Assembly (NCBI RefSeq): GCF_013373795.3
Contig: NZ_CP088024.1
Coordinates: 1 to 64,000, forward strand
Reading direction: 5' to 3'
Source of the DNA: Bradyrhizobium quebecense
GTDB taxonomy: Bacteria > Pseudomonadota > Alphaproteobacteria > Rhizobiales > Xanthobacteraceae
Length of the DNA: 64,000 nucleotides
Position numbers and translations under genes: made by a program
Notes under the pieces: generated by a model
What the model was told of the DNA's origin: nothing
The model's database searches: none
Seen by the model: only the letters and a program-made list of their open reading frames with translations
In this document: positions 34,447 to 43,581 of the stretch, piece by piece
How the letters are laid out: every line of letters begins with the position of its first letter
Numbering within the stretch: the first letter of the stretch is position 1

Positions 34447-36800
34447 TGCAGCATTTTCATCTGAAAGTCTGGTGTGTCGCGCCAGGTCGACGGCGCTTTA
34501 TTGCCGCGCCCTCCACCCAAGACATCGATTCCCTTCCCGAGCGCGCCAAGTGCGAAATCGAGAACCACGCTGTCATCCCCGGATTTGAACAGTACGAGAT
34601 GGTTGCCCACATTACTCATCTGGAGGAATACGCCTTCGGGCGCCGTCAGGTTGAGCGGCGCAAGTTCCGCTTCGGTATTGGAAGTACTTGGATACATCAG
34701 CCGTGTGACTGCGCTCTCCAGAATCGCATTCCCAGCCGCGCTGTTGGCGATATGCGACACACGCTGGGTCATGAGAACGACTGCAACGTTCTTCTTGCGC
34801 ATTGTTAGCATCCAGTCCTTCAGACGCCTTTCAAAATATGGATCGTCAAGCAACTTCCAGGCCTCATCAACCACGAGTAAGGTTGGCGCTTCATCTTCAA
34901 CGAGCCGTTCCACCCGCCTGAACACGTAGCTCAACCAAGCCGTGCGAATGGCCTTGTTATCAAACAGTTCGGTGAGATCGAAAGCGGTGACCCGGCTGTC
35001 GAAATAGAGGGGATCACGGCCCTTGCCGCCAAACAGCCATCCGAACTGCCCAGTGCGGTCCCACTGGCCGAGCCTCTGATAAAGATCTCCATTATCATCC
35101 GTCGCCCGCAGCTGACTGCGAAATTGTTCGAAGTTCTGTAGGCGGCGATCAGCCGCCGCATTTGCCTGAACGGCGTCGTTAAGTGCCTGACACTGCTCCG
35201 GACTAAGCCGTCCGCCCTCATTCTCAGCTAATGCCCTAAGCCAGTCGGAAAGCCAAGCCGAGCCGCGGTCATCTGCCTCCGCCCGCATCGGGTTGAAGCC
35301 AAGCTCTTGCCCCATCCGTACGGTGGAATAGCTTCCGCCCATCGCGCGAACAGCCATTTCGAAACCGCCATCCTTATCGAATATCACAATGCGTGCGCCA
35401 AGCCGATGGGCCTGGCTGAGCAAAAAGGCAGTACCGAGGGTTTTGCCCGATCCCGTTTGGCCAAGCACAAGTGTATGGCCAGCGGTGCGCTCACCTAATT
35501 TTCCGAGCAAATGAAAATTAAAGCGAAACGCCTCGCCGCGCGCTGTCGGAAAAACTGTCACGTAGTCGCCCCAGGGACATTGCTCCGCCGCATTGCCTTT
35601 CGGCGAGCCGTGCAAGGCGCAACATTCTGCGAAGTTCTGAGAGGAGATCATTGCCGCACGTGCGCGGTAGCTGAAATTCCCTGGATGCTGAGCGAAGTAT
35701 ATGGCGCGGGCGGAGAACTTTTCGCGGACGATCGAGGCGCCAGCGTCCTGCATAGCGCGAGTCACATAGGATACTGCCTCCTCAAGTCGAGGTCGCGTTT
35801 CGCAGAATACCGCGATGCTGCAGTGATGATTGCCAAAGACGACGCGGCCTGAGGCGACGTCGTCCTCAGCCTGCTCAAGTTGGGCCATCAGAGAAATGGC
35901 CGCGTCCTCTGCAGCCTTCATTTGCTTCCGCACGCGAGCAACTCTACCTTGGGCGGAGATATTGTCGATGGGCGCGAAGCTCTGCGAGACTATCATGTCA
36001 TATGGCAAATTAAGACCATCGAGTATCCCAGGATAGGTCGCAGCGGGATAATCTTTGAGGGATATAATCGTGCCGTAGCGCTTGAGATCTGGATTTGGGT
36101 TGTCGCATTCGAAGACATTCCCGTGGAAGGTGACTATCGAATTAGCCAAAAGGTCAGCTACGGGCACGAACCGTTTCCCAGCCGAGAGACGCCCACTTGA
36201 CCCGTCTATCAGCGTGCGTAACAAACTGAGCCATTCACCGCCCGAAGCGGTCAACCGGCGAGGCCTTGCCTCACTTAGGCTGACCATACATGTATTGATC
36301 AACTGATCCAGCCGGACGGCACGCGCGGCGACCTCTTCCCTACTGCAGAAGTCGCTACTGCCAAAACGGCCGATGAGCTTAGCCACTCTCTTCGGTGGCC
36401 GAATTACGATGGTGACGATCGACACTCGGTCACGCAACCCAACAGACTGAAGATAAGTTTGCCAGCGCCTGTCAATCTCCTCATTAAACCAATTCCCTTC
36501 AACGGCGCGCATTGTGGGGCGGGTTTCCACCGAGATGCGATGAACATAGTATCCAACGTCTTCGCGCTGTTGCGCAATAAATCGCGATAAAGCGGCACTC
36601 AGCTCAATTGTTTTCCGGCTGTCGAGAGCGTCGGCATTTACCCCTTCGACAGCGAAGGTCGCCATTACATCGCCGTCACGCAGCATTAGAGTGACATCGT
36701 CAATGATACTGAGATACGGCAATCCACCGACGAGTTGCTCGCCTTCGCGACCAGAATGTCGCAAAGCATGACTTTGGAATAGCTTATACACGATAGACAA
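34443..36800 (-). CDS. virB4: VirB4 secretion ATPase
   Basis: The product is 785 aa, the largest and most conserved T4SS ATPase. The N-terminal CagE/TrbE/VirB domain (YLSIIDDVTLMLRDGDVMATF) leads to the C-terminal RecA-like domain with Walker A LVLGQTGSGKTLGTAFLL (about 450) and Walker B TLLVVDEAWKLLDDP (about 640), followed by KKNVAVVLMTQRVSHIANS. The start overlaps virB3 by 17 bp. Length matches A. tumefaciens VirB4. Confidence 0.96.
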   Translation of the reverse strand: MSIVYKLFQSHALRHSGREGEQLVGGLPYLSIIDDVTLMLRDGDVMATFAVEGVNADALDSRKTIELSAALSRFIAQQREDVGYYVHRISVETRPTMRAVEGNWFNEEIDRRWQTYLQSVGLRDRVSIVTIVIRPPKRVAKLIGRFGSSDFCSREEVAARAVRLDQLINTCMVSLSEARPRRLTASGGEWLSLLRTLIDGSSGRLSAGKRFVPVADLLANSIVTFHGNVFECDNPNPDLKRYGTIISLKDYPAATYPGILDGLNLPYDMIVSQSFAPIDNISAQGRVARVRKQMKAAEDAAISLMAQLEQAEDDVASGRVVFGNHHCSIAVFCETRPRLEEAVSYVTRAMQDAGASIVREKFSARAIYFAQHPGNFSYRARAAMISSQNFAECCALHGSPKGNAAEQCPWGDYVTVFPTARGEAFRFNFHLLGKLGERTAGHTLVLGQTGSGKTLGTAFLLSQAHRLGARIVIFDKDGGFEMAVRAMGGSYSTVRMGQELGFNPMRAEADDRGSAWLSDWLRALAENEGGRLSPEQCQALNDAVQANAAADRRLQNFEQFRSQLRATDDNGDLYQRLGQWDRTGQFGWLFGGKGRDPLYFDSRVTAFDLTELFDNKAIRTAWLSYVFRRVERLVEDEAPTLLVVDEAWKLLDDPYFERRLKDWMLTMRKKNVAVVLMTQRVSHIANSAAGNAILESAVTRLMYPSTSNTEAELAPLNLTAPEGVFLQMSNVGNHLVLFKSGDDSVVLDFALGALGKGIDVLGGGRGNKAPSTWRDTPDFQMKMLQ

Positions 36801-37062
36801 GCCGGCCGCCCTTCAACAGGGCAGAGCTCATAGGTGTACTTTGCACAGTCGCGATGATGACACCAATGAGTTTTGGATCGTAAGCAGCTAGAGCACGTAG
36901 GAGTCCGTAGCCACCAGTTCCCATTATTGCCAGATAGCAGAATGACTTCGTGAGGACGAAGCCAAGCATAACGACCCATATGAGGAACACTAGATGCATG
37001 ACAGGCAATCCCGCAAAAGAGACCTCTCGAGTTAATCCAAGAAAGACTGTCGTGCGCTCCAT
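36784..37062 (-). CDS. virB3: VirB3 inner-membrane protein
   Basis: The product is 92 aa from the ATG at 37062, preceded by a good site (AAAGGAG 6 nt upstream); the open frame to 37179 lacks one. It has two hydrophobic segments (VMHLVFLIWVVMLGFVLTKSF and a weaker one around residue 45-60) and starts TTVFLGLTREVSFAGLPV, typical of VirB3. It works with VirB4. Confidence 0.9.
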   Translation of the reverse strand: MERTTVFLGLTREVSFAGLPVMHLVFLIWVVMLGFVLTKSFCYLAIMGTGGYGLLRALAAYDPKLIGVIIATVQSTPMSSALLKGGRLVYRV

Positions 37063-37126
37063 AGTCTTCTCCTTTGAAGAGGCTGCGGCGATCCGCGCTT
37101 TCTGTGGCGCGCGCGGCCCGACAAGA

Positions 37127-37438
37127 TTAGTGTGCCGCCAAGGAGCCGACAAAGCTGGCTCCGCCAAAGACGATTGCAATACCCATCATGACGGAGACGG
37201 CAAACGTCCAGTTCATCCGGCCAGTCATAAACGAGAAGCCCACCGCCATGACGGCCAGAGCTGAAACTGCGACCCCGAAGGGGCCGGTGATAGTCTTCAC
37301 AATTGTATTGAGGAACGTTGTCACCCCGTTGAAGTTCTGAGCAGCACATGGAGCGGTAAAAGCGGCGGTCAATAAAGTGAAAAGACCGACGAATGAAAGC
37401 AGCTTGTTGAACGCAATGTGGGAAAAACACGTCTTCAC
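37127..37438 (-). CDS. virB2: VirB2 major pilin
   Basis: The product is 103 aa from a GTG at 37438: signal sequence (LSFVGLFTLLTAAFTAPCAA), then mature pilin QNFNGVTTFLNTIVKTITGP with two membrane helices (FGVAVSALAVMAVGFSFM, WTFAVSVMMGIAIVFGGASFVGSL-type). The frame is open upstream to 37837 but that part looks non-coding. A. tumefaciens VirB2 is 121 aa. No ATG fits; the GTG has only a weak ribosome site. Confidence 0.85.
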   Translation of the reverse strand: MKTCFSHIAFNKLLSFVGLFTLLTAAFTAPCAAQNFNGVTTFLNTIVKTITGPFGVAVSALAVMAVGFSFMTGRMNWTFAVSVMMGIAIVFGGASFVGSLAAH

Positions 37439-37890
37439 TGAGTGCCTCGGGATTGTGTTGCGGGTCTTTGTACGACCAACGTACGAGCCATAAGCGTTAT
37501 GGCGCTCCGTGGGGCAAACGCTCAAGCTCGGGTAGCCCTTGGTGATAGGATAATCAGCAAGGCATGCACCTGAGCATTGACCACCTTGCGAGTCTGAGAA
37601 CGATCGGCAACCTGAAGCGTCAGCACGGTGCCAGGAAGGCGTAATCGCTCGTCCCGCGACTCTGCGATGCTCAGAATTGGCGCATCCCATTGGATGATGG
37701 GGTAAAGAGACGGACAACATAGCTAAATTTCGGCCCGCTCTGCGCCCACGTAGACTCAGCGAAAACCGCCCCACTAGACGGACAATCAGCCAGTACATTT
37801 GTTGGTGACCGAAGGGCCGTACAGTAATTGGAAGCATTTCGTTGGGCCCTGGGCCACGGTTGGGTCGTGCTCGCCGACCTTATCCTACTC
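37439..37890 (-). other. Leader region of virB operon; virB1 absent or decayed
   Basis: About 450 bp lie between the vir-box-like site and virB2, where virB1 (lytic transglycosylase, about 240 aa) is expected. Only short frames are seen, one ending STWAQSGPKFSYVVRLFTPS near 37671, and none shows the transglycosylase E-S or GLMQ motifs. This is either a long leader or a virB1 remnant beyond recognition. Confidence 0.45.
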
Positions 37891-37904
37891 ATTACAATTG
37901 GCGC
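37891..37904 (-). promoter_or_regulatory. Weak vir-box-like site upstream of virB2
   Basis: On the minus strand the site matches the vir box consensus at 11 of 14 positions with a perfect CAATTGTAAT half. It is about 450 bp upstream of virB2, so it would drive the operon only if the leader contains a decayed virB1. Confidence 0.35.
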
Positions 37905-38098
37905 GCCTGAAGAACACCCCTCGAGATCAGCAGTTTCACTGCTAATGCCTAGCCATCAATAGCCGATCGCTCGGATGGATGTCTAAGACAAAACCGTTGC
38001 ATTGGTAGCAATGCAGCAAAGAGTGAGATTGCAGGGATTGGAGGCTTGAGCGCCGTAAAGCTTGCACATTCATTTTGTGAATTCCTCTCCGTTGTGAC

Positions 38099-38112
38099 GG
38101 GGGGGGGGGGGG
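38099..38112. repeat. Poly-G tract (14 G)
   Basis: Fourteen consecutive G lie 7 bp before an IS5-type transposase fragment. The surrounding sequence (37905-38118) has no recognised gene. Tracts of this length are prone to slippage. Confidence 0.9.
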
Positions 38113-38118
38113 AGGGCG

Positions 38119-38470
38119 ATGCGCGAAGCACAAACGACGGGATCGAACGATCTGTTCCGGGCAAGACCGGACCAGATCATCAGCATGAAGCACGAGCCGG
38201 TTCTGCTTGCCGATAAGATGGATTGGGACTGGATCGACGGGGAGATCGCCCCGCTCTACAGCAAGAACACCAGGCCGAGGATCGACACCCGCTTTATGAT
38301 CGGTCTGTTGTTGCTCAAGCACATTTAGGGGCTATCCGATGTGGGGTCTGCGAGCGCTGCGTCCACGATCCGTACTTCCAGTTCTTCACCGGCGAAGAGG
38401 TTTTCCCGCACGAGCGCTCGGACCTGCGCCATTGGCGCAAGCGGCTCGGGACAGGCTGTCAGGTCAGGTC
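38119..38470 (+). pseudogene. IS5-family transposase N-terminal fragment
   Basis: The frame from 38119 encodes DWDWIDGEIAPLYS and RPRIDTRFMIGLLLLKH, the N-terminus of IS5-type transposases, with a stop at 38326. In another frame the sequence continues VCERCVHDPYFQFFTGEEVF and PHERSDLRHWRKRLG, so a frameshift separates them. It is then cut by the IS256 fragment. Confidence 0.8.
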
Positions 38471-38477
38471 TCCACGT

Positions 38478-39169
38478 TTACAGTCCAGGATATTGACGGT
38501 CTTGTGCACCCAGCATCGCTGGTGGCGCGTGCCGGGAAAGACCTCGAGCGCCTTTCAGAAGCCGAGCGCGCTGGCGCCGACGGCAATTTCCGGGACGATC
38601 TGCAATCCGCGCTGCTTGACGTTGATCAAGAGCTCGCGCCAGCTCTGCGCGCTCTCCCGCACGCCGACCTGGAAGCCGATCAGTTCCTTCTTGCCTTCCG
38701 GTGTCGCGCCGATCGGCACCAGCATGCACTCGCCGTGGTCTTCCATGCGGGGCTGCAGGAAGACACCATCGGCCCACACGTACACGTATCGGCGCGCCGA
38801 CAGATCGCACCTCTGCCAGCGTTCGTACTCGCCTTGCCACGCGGCCGTCGGCCGGGACACCACCACAGGCGAGAGGTTGGGCGCGTCCTCGCCCAGCAAG
38901 GCCGTCAGCGCCTCCTGGAAATCGCCGGTCGAGATGCCTCGCAGGTACAGAATCTGCGACAGCGGATCCAGGCTTCTGGTCCGCCGTGCACACAGCGGCA
39001 GGATCGCCGAGCTGAACCGGATCCGCTCGCCATCACTCGATGCCCCGCGGTCGCGAATCTTCGCCCGCGCAACTTCGACCGGGCCGATGCCCGTCTGGAT
39101 CGTTCGTGCCGGGCCGTAAGCCTGCCGCACCACACGGGCGCGTCCGTCGGTAGGCTTCAAATCCTTCAT
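38478..39169 (-). pseudogene. IS256-family transposase fragment (different subgroup)
   Basis: About 230 codons from GPARTIQTGIGPVEVARAKI through YVYVWADGVFLQPRMED and LVPIGATPEGKKELIGF to GASALGF, then a frameshift into RCWVHKT-like sequence. It is clearly divergent from the two near-identical IS256 copies in this window. N- and C-terminal ends and termini are missing. Confidence 0.85.
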
Positions 39170-39299
39170 CGTGGCAAGAAGCGACCGAGAATCCGACTAA
39201 CAAACCGGCCCCCGTGGTCTCACGGATAGGGGCCACTTCACCCGGGCGCCCCTCGCCCGGCTCTTAGGCCACGAATGTTGGAAAGCAACTTGCAAGCAG

Positions 39300-40055
39300 A
39301 TGAAGAACAACGTCGGTTGCACAGAACGGAAATACATGCAGCGCTCCTACAAGATCGGATGCATCATTATCGTCGACAACGATCTCACTCTTATTAACAC
39401 CATGGAGGAATATTTGAGGAGTAACAACTTGCGTATGGCCTTGGCCGTCACGCACGTAGAAGCGCTAACCCTCTACAACAACGCCGAGGTAATCATTCTC
39501 AATGTGGACCTTGCCCGCCACAACGGATTCCAGCTCCTGCGTGATCTCCGTGATCGAAGAGATGTTCCCATTATTGTCGTTAGGAGCCGAAGGTATGAGC
39601 AGGATGCTGTGACCTGGCTTGACTCTGGTGCTGATGAGTATCTAACCACGCCCCTGTCGATGGCTCGGCTTTTGGCTCACATCAACGCTCTGAGCAGGCG
39701 CCGCTTTAGCACCCTTGGAATACGAGGCAAGGCGCAGGAAGGACGATGGTGTTTCGGAGGGTGGGAGCTGCGCCTCAAATCTCGAAAGCTCTACGATCCT
39801 TCGGGCTCGAAGGTACCTTTAAGTGCGGCGGAATACTCGCTCCTAGTCACCTTTGTTGAAGCAGCGGAACGGCCGTTGTCGCGAGAGTACCTACAACGTG
39901 CCACCCGTGTGCACGGCGAAATACGAGATCGCAGTATAGACGTTCAGATCCTCCGTTTGCGTCGCAAGCTAGAAGGAGATGCGCGCGCTCCCCGGCTGAT
40001 AAAAACTGTGCGTGGCGTCGGTTACATGTTCAGCATGCAGACTGTCCACGCTTGA
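39300..40055 (+). CDS. virG: VirG-family response regulator with altered phosphoacceptor
   Basis: The product is 251 aa (239 aa if it starts at the ATG at 39336, just before the receiver). The C-terminal OmpR/PhoB winged helix (VPLSAAEYSLLVTFVEAAERPLSRE, RSIDVQILRLRRKLEGD, LIKTVRGVGYMF) closely matches VirG. The receiver matches too, but the phosphoacceptor position reads ILNVDL where VirG has VVDLNL: Asp52 becomes Asn and Asn54 becomes Asp. The conserved Ser/Thr (R in IIVVRSR) and Lys (T in LTTPLS) also differ. It stands alone, with no virA nearby. An IS3 element starts 5 bp after the stop. Confidence 0.88.
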   Translation: MKNNVGCTERKYMQRSYKIGCIIIVDNDLTLINTMEEYLRSNNLRMALAVTHVEALTLYNNAEVIILNVDLARHNGFQLLRDLRDRRDVPIIVVRSRRYEQDAVTWLDSGADEYLTTPLSMARLLAHINALSRRRFSTLGIRGKAQEGRWCFGGWELRLKSRKLYDPSGSKVPLSAAEYSLLVTFVEAAERPLSREYLQRATRVHGEIRDRSIDVQILRLRRKLEGDARAPRLIKTVRGVGYMFSMQTVHA

Positions 40056-40059
40056 CGTC

Positions 40060-41094
40060 AGAGCTGGCTCCGCACATTCGGACAGTAGCTTGAGTGGATT
40101 TTCTGCCTGAGAGCGGCGAGGATTCTTGCCGCGAAACAGGAGCGACGATGACGAAGAGGAGTCGCCGGACGCATTCTCCGGCATTCAAGGCAAAGGTGGC
40201 TTTGGCGGCCGTGAAGGGGGAGAAGACGTTGGCCGATCTGGCGCAACTGTTTGATGTCCATCCGAACCAGATCACGACCTGGAAGTCCCAACTCCTGGAA
40301 GGCGCCGCCGGAGTGTTTGGGCAGGACAACGGACCGGCCGAGGCGCCGGTCGATTTGAAGCGTTACATGCCAAGATCGGCGAGCTTGCGTTGGAGAACGA
40401 TTTTTTGTCCGGCGCGCTCACCAAGGCGGGCCTGCTGGCGCAAAGCGATGATCGACCGCGACCATGATCTGTCTGTCGTGCGCCAGGCGAAGGTCCTGAA
40501 CCTTGCCCGCAGCACGGTTTACTATGAACCTCGGCCGGTTTCGGCCGAGGACTTGTCTTGATGCGCCGGCTCGATGAGCTGCACCTCGATTATCCCTTCG
40601 CAGGGGGGCGCATGCTGCGATCGCTGTTGCAGCGTGAGGGCATGCAGGTTGGCCGCCGCCACGTCGCGACGCTGATGAAGCGCATGGGGATCGAGGCGAT
40701 CTATCGCCGTCCGAACACGAGCAAGCCCGCACCGGGCCACAAGATCTACCCGTACCTATTGCGCGGATTGAAGATCGAGCGGCCGAACCAGGTCTGGGCA
40801 ATGGACATCAGCTACATTCCGATGCGACGTGGATTCGTCTACCTCGCGGCGACCGTCGATGTGTTCAGCCGACGGGTATTGGTCCATCGCGTATCTATCA
40901 CGATGGAGACGATATTCTGCGTCGAAGCGCTCCAGGAGGCGTTGGCGAAGCACGGCAGGCCCGAGATTTTCAACACGGATCAGGGTAGCCAGTTCACCAG
41001 CCTCGACTTCACCGGCGTGCTGCTGGACGCGAACATCGCCATCAGCATGGACGGCAAGGGTGCCTGGCGCGACAACGTATTCGTCGAGCGACTG
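40060..41094 (+). pseudogene. IS3-family element, truncated, orfA and orfB frameshifted
   Basis: The left terminus (GAGCTGGCTCCGC at 40061) resembles the ends of the IS3 element at 43520-49086. OrfA starts at 40148 (MTKRSRRTHSPAFKAKVALA) and shifts frame near 40375. OrfB (IDRDHDLSVVRQAKVLNLAR) shifts again near 40556, then runs from MRRLDELHLDYPFAGGRML through the integrase core (VWAMDISYIPM, FNTDQGSQFTS) and is cut at 41094 after NVFVERL. The C-terminal Glu region is lost. Confidence 0.85.
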
Positions 41095-41480
41095 TCAGGC
41101 GTGATCTTGATACTCATGGTCACCTCCCGGCATCTGAGCGGTCTGGACGCCCGCCGCTTCCAGCAACAGATCGGCGAGCGCCTGGACCAGACCTTTGGGA
41201 TTGGCGCTCAGCGGGTTCTGGGGAATCCGGTGACCCAGATCCAGACCCAGCTGCATCGGCTCGCGATATTGGCTTTTTCTCCGCACGTCCCTTCTCCCTC
41301 TTCACCGAAGGACGGGATCGTGCGCTCGACGCCTGATTCGTTCCGAGAAGCTTCAGAACAACGACAAGTTCGTTGAGCCCCTCAATACTGACCTGCGGCG
41401 GTCCAAGCGCCATGCCGGAGCAATAGCTTTTGTCGAACATCCAGTTGGGTACCTCACGACTAAACCCACGGCATTCCTCC
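41095..41480 (-). pseudogene. Remnant of a serine-recombinase element (5' part)
   Basis: Reading leftward: the end of an ORF with VPNWMFDKSYCSG and SIEGLNELVVVLKLLG, matching ORF1 of the element at 43.7-46.3 kb; a small ORF (41286-41095) with MQLGLDLGHRIPQNP matching its ORF2; and the first codons of a recombinase (ATG at 41117, MSIKITPD). The recombinase body is cut at the IS3 junction at 41094. It is a second, diverged element of the same design. Confidence 0.6.
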
Positions 41481-41603
41481 GTGTAGATGCACTTCAAATC
41501 CTTGCCGCGTCGGAACGGTGCGACTTGAAGCGTTCGTCCAAAAAGATGCCACGGATATGCAATTGTCGCGCTTCGAAGACTGTATGCAGAATGTCGGGCG
41601 TTG

Positions 41604-42170
41604 GCCCGCGCGACCGCGGAACACGAAGACGTCGCCCGCAAACGGATCGCGGCCAAGGCCCTCCTGCACCAGCAACGCCAAACCATTCATGCCTTTCCTT
41701 ATGTCGGTGTGGCCGCTGGCAATCCAGATCCGCACACCTGCCGCGACCGGGATCATCGCCGCTCCAAAATGGCAAGCACCCGCGCAAGCGCGGCCCCATC
41801 GACGCCGGCGTCAACGATGACCCGACGGTCCTTCCCGATCTCGATTACCATGCGGCCACTGGCCGGCGTAGCAGGAGGTGACGGCGTCGAATCCGCCACG
41901 ACCATCGCTGGCACAAAACCGGATCGATGACCCGCAGCGCCTTCCGGCTCCGTGCACAAAGATCGTCGCCAATTCAGCAAAAGCGAGCGCGAGATGCCGT
42001 AACGCCGCGCCGTCGACGAAATCGCCCGCGGGCTCTGCATGCTCTCCAGAACAATCTTGAGCTTCTCGTCATCCGTCCAGCGTCGACGTCGGCCGGTTTC
42101 AACAATTCCGAGCCGCTCAACCTGAGTACTGTACTTATCGCTGTCCATAAGGACTGTTACACAGCACTCA
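41604..42170 (-). mobile_element. IS66-family fragment 3
   Basis: Contains an intact tnpA and the first 50 codons of tnpB, which is cut near 41604 (after VFVFRGRAG). The stretch 41481-41603 just beyond the cut encodes nothing recognised. The segment upstream of tnpA carries the same GTCCTTATGGAC context as IS66 element 2. No terminal repeats were identified. Confidence 0.8.
41753..42148 (-). CDS. tnpA: IS66 accessory protein TnpA
   Basis: The product is 131 aa and begins MDSDKYSTQVERLGIVETG. The helix-turn-helix segment SSTARRYGISRSLLLNWRR is intact. It overlaps the truncated tnpB (ATGA). As tnpB and tnpC are missing, it is an orphan. Confidence 0.85.
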   Translation of the reverse strand: MDSDKYSTQVERLGIVETGRRRRWTDDEKLKIVLESMQSPRAISSTARRYGISRSLLLNWRRSLCTEPEGAAGHRSGFVPAMVVADSTPSPPATPASGRMVIEIGKDRRVIVDAGVDGAALARVLAILERR

Positions 42171-42383
42171 TCCTAACCCGACAAGGCGGCCTACACCGGA
42201 GGAAGACCGATGCGGTCACGCGCAGTTCTGATTACCGCGGGCCCCCTCCCTCATCGAACTGAAGTCTAAGAGAGCCCCACCATTCTACCTATTCGAGCAA
42301 CCAAAATATGTTACTCGTTTAACTTGTTGGCGGTTACGTTTATAAGCAGCCAGCTCCGCTTATGGAGCGATATGGAGTCGGCA

Positions 42384-42890
42384 ATGTCTCAAGCAAACTG
42401 GAAATTGGCGAAATGGATGGGCGCGGCTTGCCTCGGGCTGCTGCTGGCGGGACCGGCAAAGGCGCAACCCCTCTGGACCTGGAGCAACCAATACGGCTCG
42501 ACCCTAGCGGTCAACAGCTACAACCAGAGCACAGGCGCGATTTCCGGCACCTATACCAACAACGCGAGCAATAGCTGCGATGAAGGCGCGCCTCAGGCCA
42601 TGACAGGTTGGCTCGCCCAGACCAATAACGGCACGGCGATCAGCTTTTCAGTCAACTTCGTAGGTTGCGGCTCGACTACCGTGTGGACCGGACAGCTCAA
42701 TGCTGCGTCGGGCTTTCAGGGCCTTTGGCTGCTTTCGCTCGCCGAGCCGGTGGTTTGGAATGGCATCAGTGCCGGGGCCGACACCTTCACTTTCGCTAAC
42801 GGCGACAAGTCGAAATTGACGTCAGCTGGTGGCGAGGCGGCTATGGGCGGCGCAGGCGAGAAGCTCTCGAACACGAAGAATCGCAAATGA
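42384..42890 (+). CDS. Avidin/streptavidin-family secreted biotin-binding protein (rhizavidin-like)
   Basis: The product is 168 aa from the ATG at 42384, with GGAG 9 nt upstream (an in-frame ATG at 42324 lacks a site and would spoil the signal peptide). Signal peptide about 1-27 (WMGAACLGLLLAGPAKA). The mature beta-barrel shows avidin motifs: WTWSNQYGSTLAV, AISGTYTN, MTGWLAQTNNGTAISFSVNF-type strands, TVWTGQL and GLWLLSL, retaining the biotin-site Trp residues. Two Cys (SNSCDEG, VGCGS) match the disulfide of rhizavidin. It stands alone between IS elements. The C-terminal GGEAAMGGAGEKLS tail is extra. Confidence 0.88.
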   Translation: MSQANWKLAKWMGAACLGLLLAGPAKAQPLWTWSNQYGSTLAVNSYNQSTGAISGTYTNNASNSCDEGAPQAMTGWLAQTNNGTAISFSVNFVGCGSTTVWTGQLNAASGFQGLWLLSLAEPVVWNGISAGADTFTFANGDKSKLTSAGGEAAMGGAGEKLSNTKNRK

Positions 42891-42900
42891 CATAACTAGC

Positions 42901-42936
42901 CAGTGTGACGACGTTTCGAACAACGTCGTCACACTG
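42901..42936. terminator. Perfect 15-bp stem-loop after the avidin gene
   Basis: Arms CAGTGTGACGACGTT (42901-42915) and its exact complement (42922-42936) with a 6-base loop, 10 bp after the avidin stop. No T-run follows on either strand, so a classical intrinsic terminator is not certain; it could instead be a protein site or transcript stabiliser. Confidence 0.55.
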
Positions 42937-43519
42937 TCCGCCTTCATTGCATGGCAAAGAGGCCCAATGCAGTGCGCCACCTTGCGGCGCCTCCGAAACA
43001 CCCAGCTCTCCATTTCGTCGGCTGCTGACACACATCCCGAAGACGTCGCATCGCCGTAGTACGTCGACACGCGAAACACCTCGAATTGCGTCCGGCGTTC
43101 GTGGCATGCCCTGAACGGATTCGTCATGGTCATCCTGGACCTGCGCCTCGGCCCGGCGAACAGGCGGCCGTTGCGATGGTAGGGGGCTGAGCAGCGAAAA
43201 GGCTGCGCACGAAGTCGGAGGGTCGCAACCTGTCGGAGCCAGGTTCGAAAGGCGGGTGGCATGCCACCAGCGATGTTCAGATCTATTCTGCTCATCGCGC
43301 CCTGCAGCAGATGGCTGCCGTCGCGATCGCAATCGCGCTCGCTGCCGATCGCCGTTGTCGAAGTTCACCGCAACCTCCAAGCTCAGAGTTGTTGCGACGA
43401 CCGCTTGAATCCGCCACAATGTCCCGATGCATCGATCGGATCGTCATGTCGTTGAAGCAGATCAAAGGAACGCTGGTGCGCGGTCATATCAAAAGCCGAC
43501 CAGCTCGGCGGCTGCCTAG
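42937..43519. other. No recognised gene
   Basis: Overlapping ORFs occur on both strands (for example 42822-43295 and 42841-43419, minus), but none has family features and they shadow one another. The stretch ends at the IS3 terminus at 43520. Likely decayed DNA. Confidence 0.4.
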
Positions 43520-43581
43520 TGAGCCGGTCCCGATTGTCTGAACAGAATCTCCGCATCAATAAGTGGAGCCTCTGCCGGGGT

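Noticed and set aside
37127..37837. 236-aa reading of the virB2 frame
   Set aside because: Only the last 103 residues look like a pilin with signal peptide; the upstream part is Arg/Ser-rich and non-coding in character.
39240..39299. Possible vir box before virG (GCAACTTGCAAG)
   Set aside because: It needs an extra base relative to the consensus core and matches poorly when aligned without gaps.
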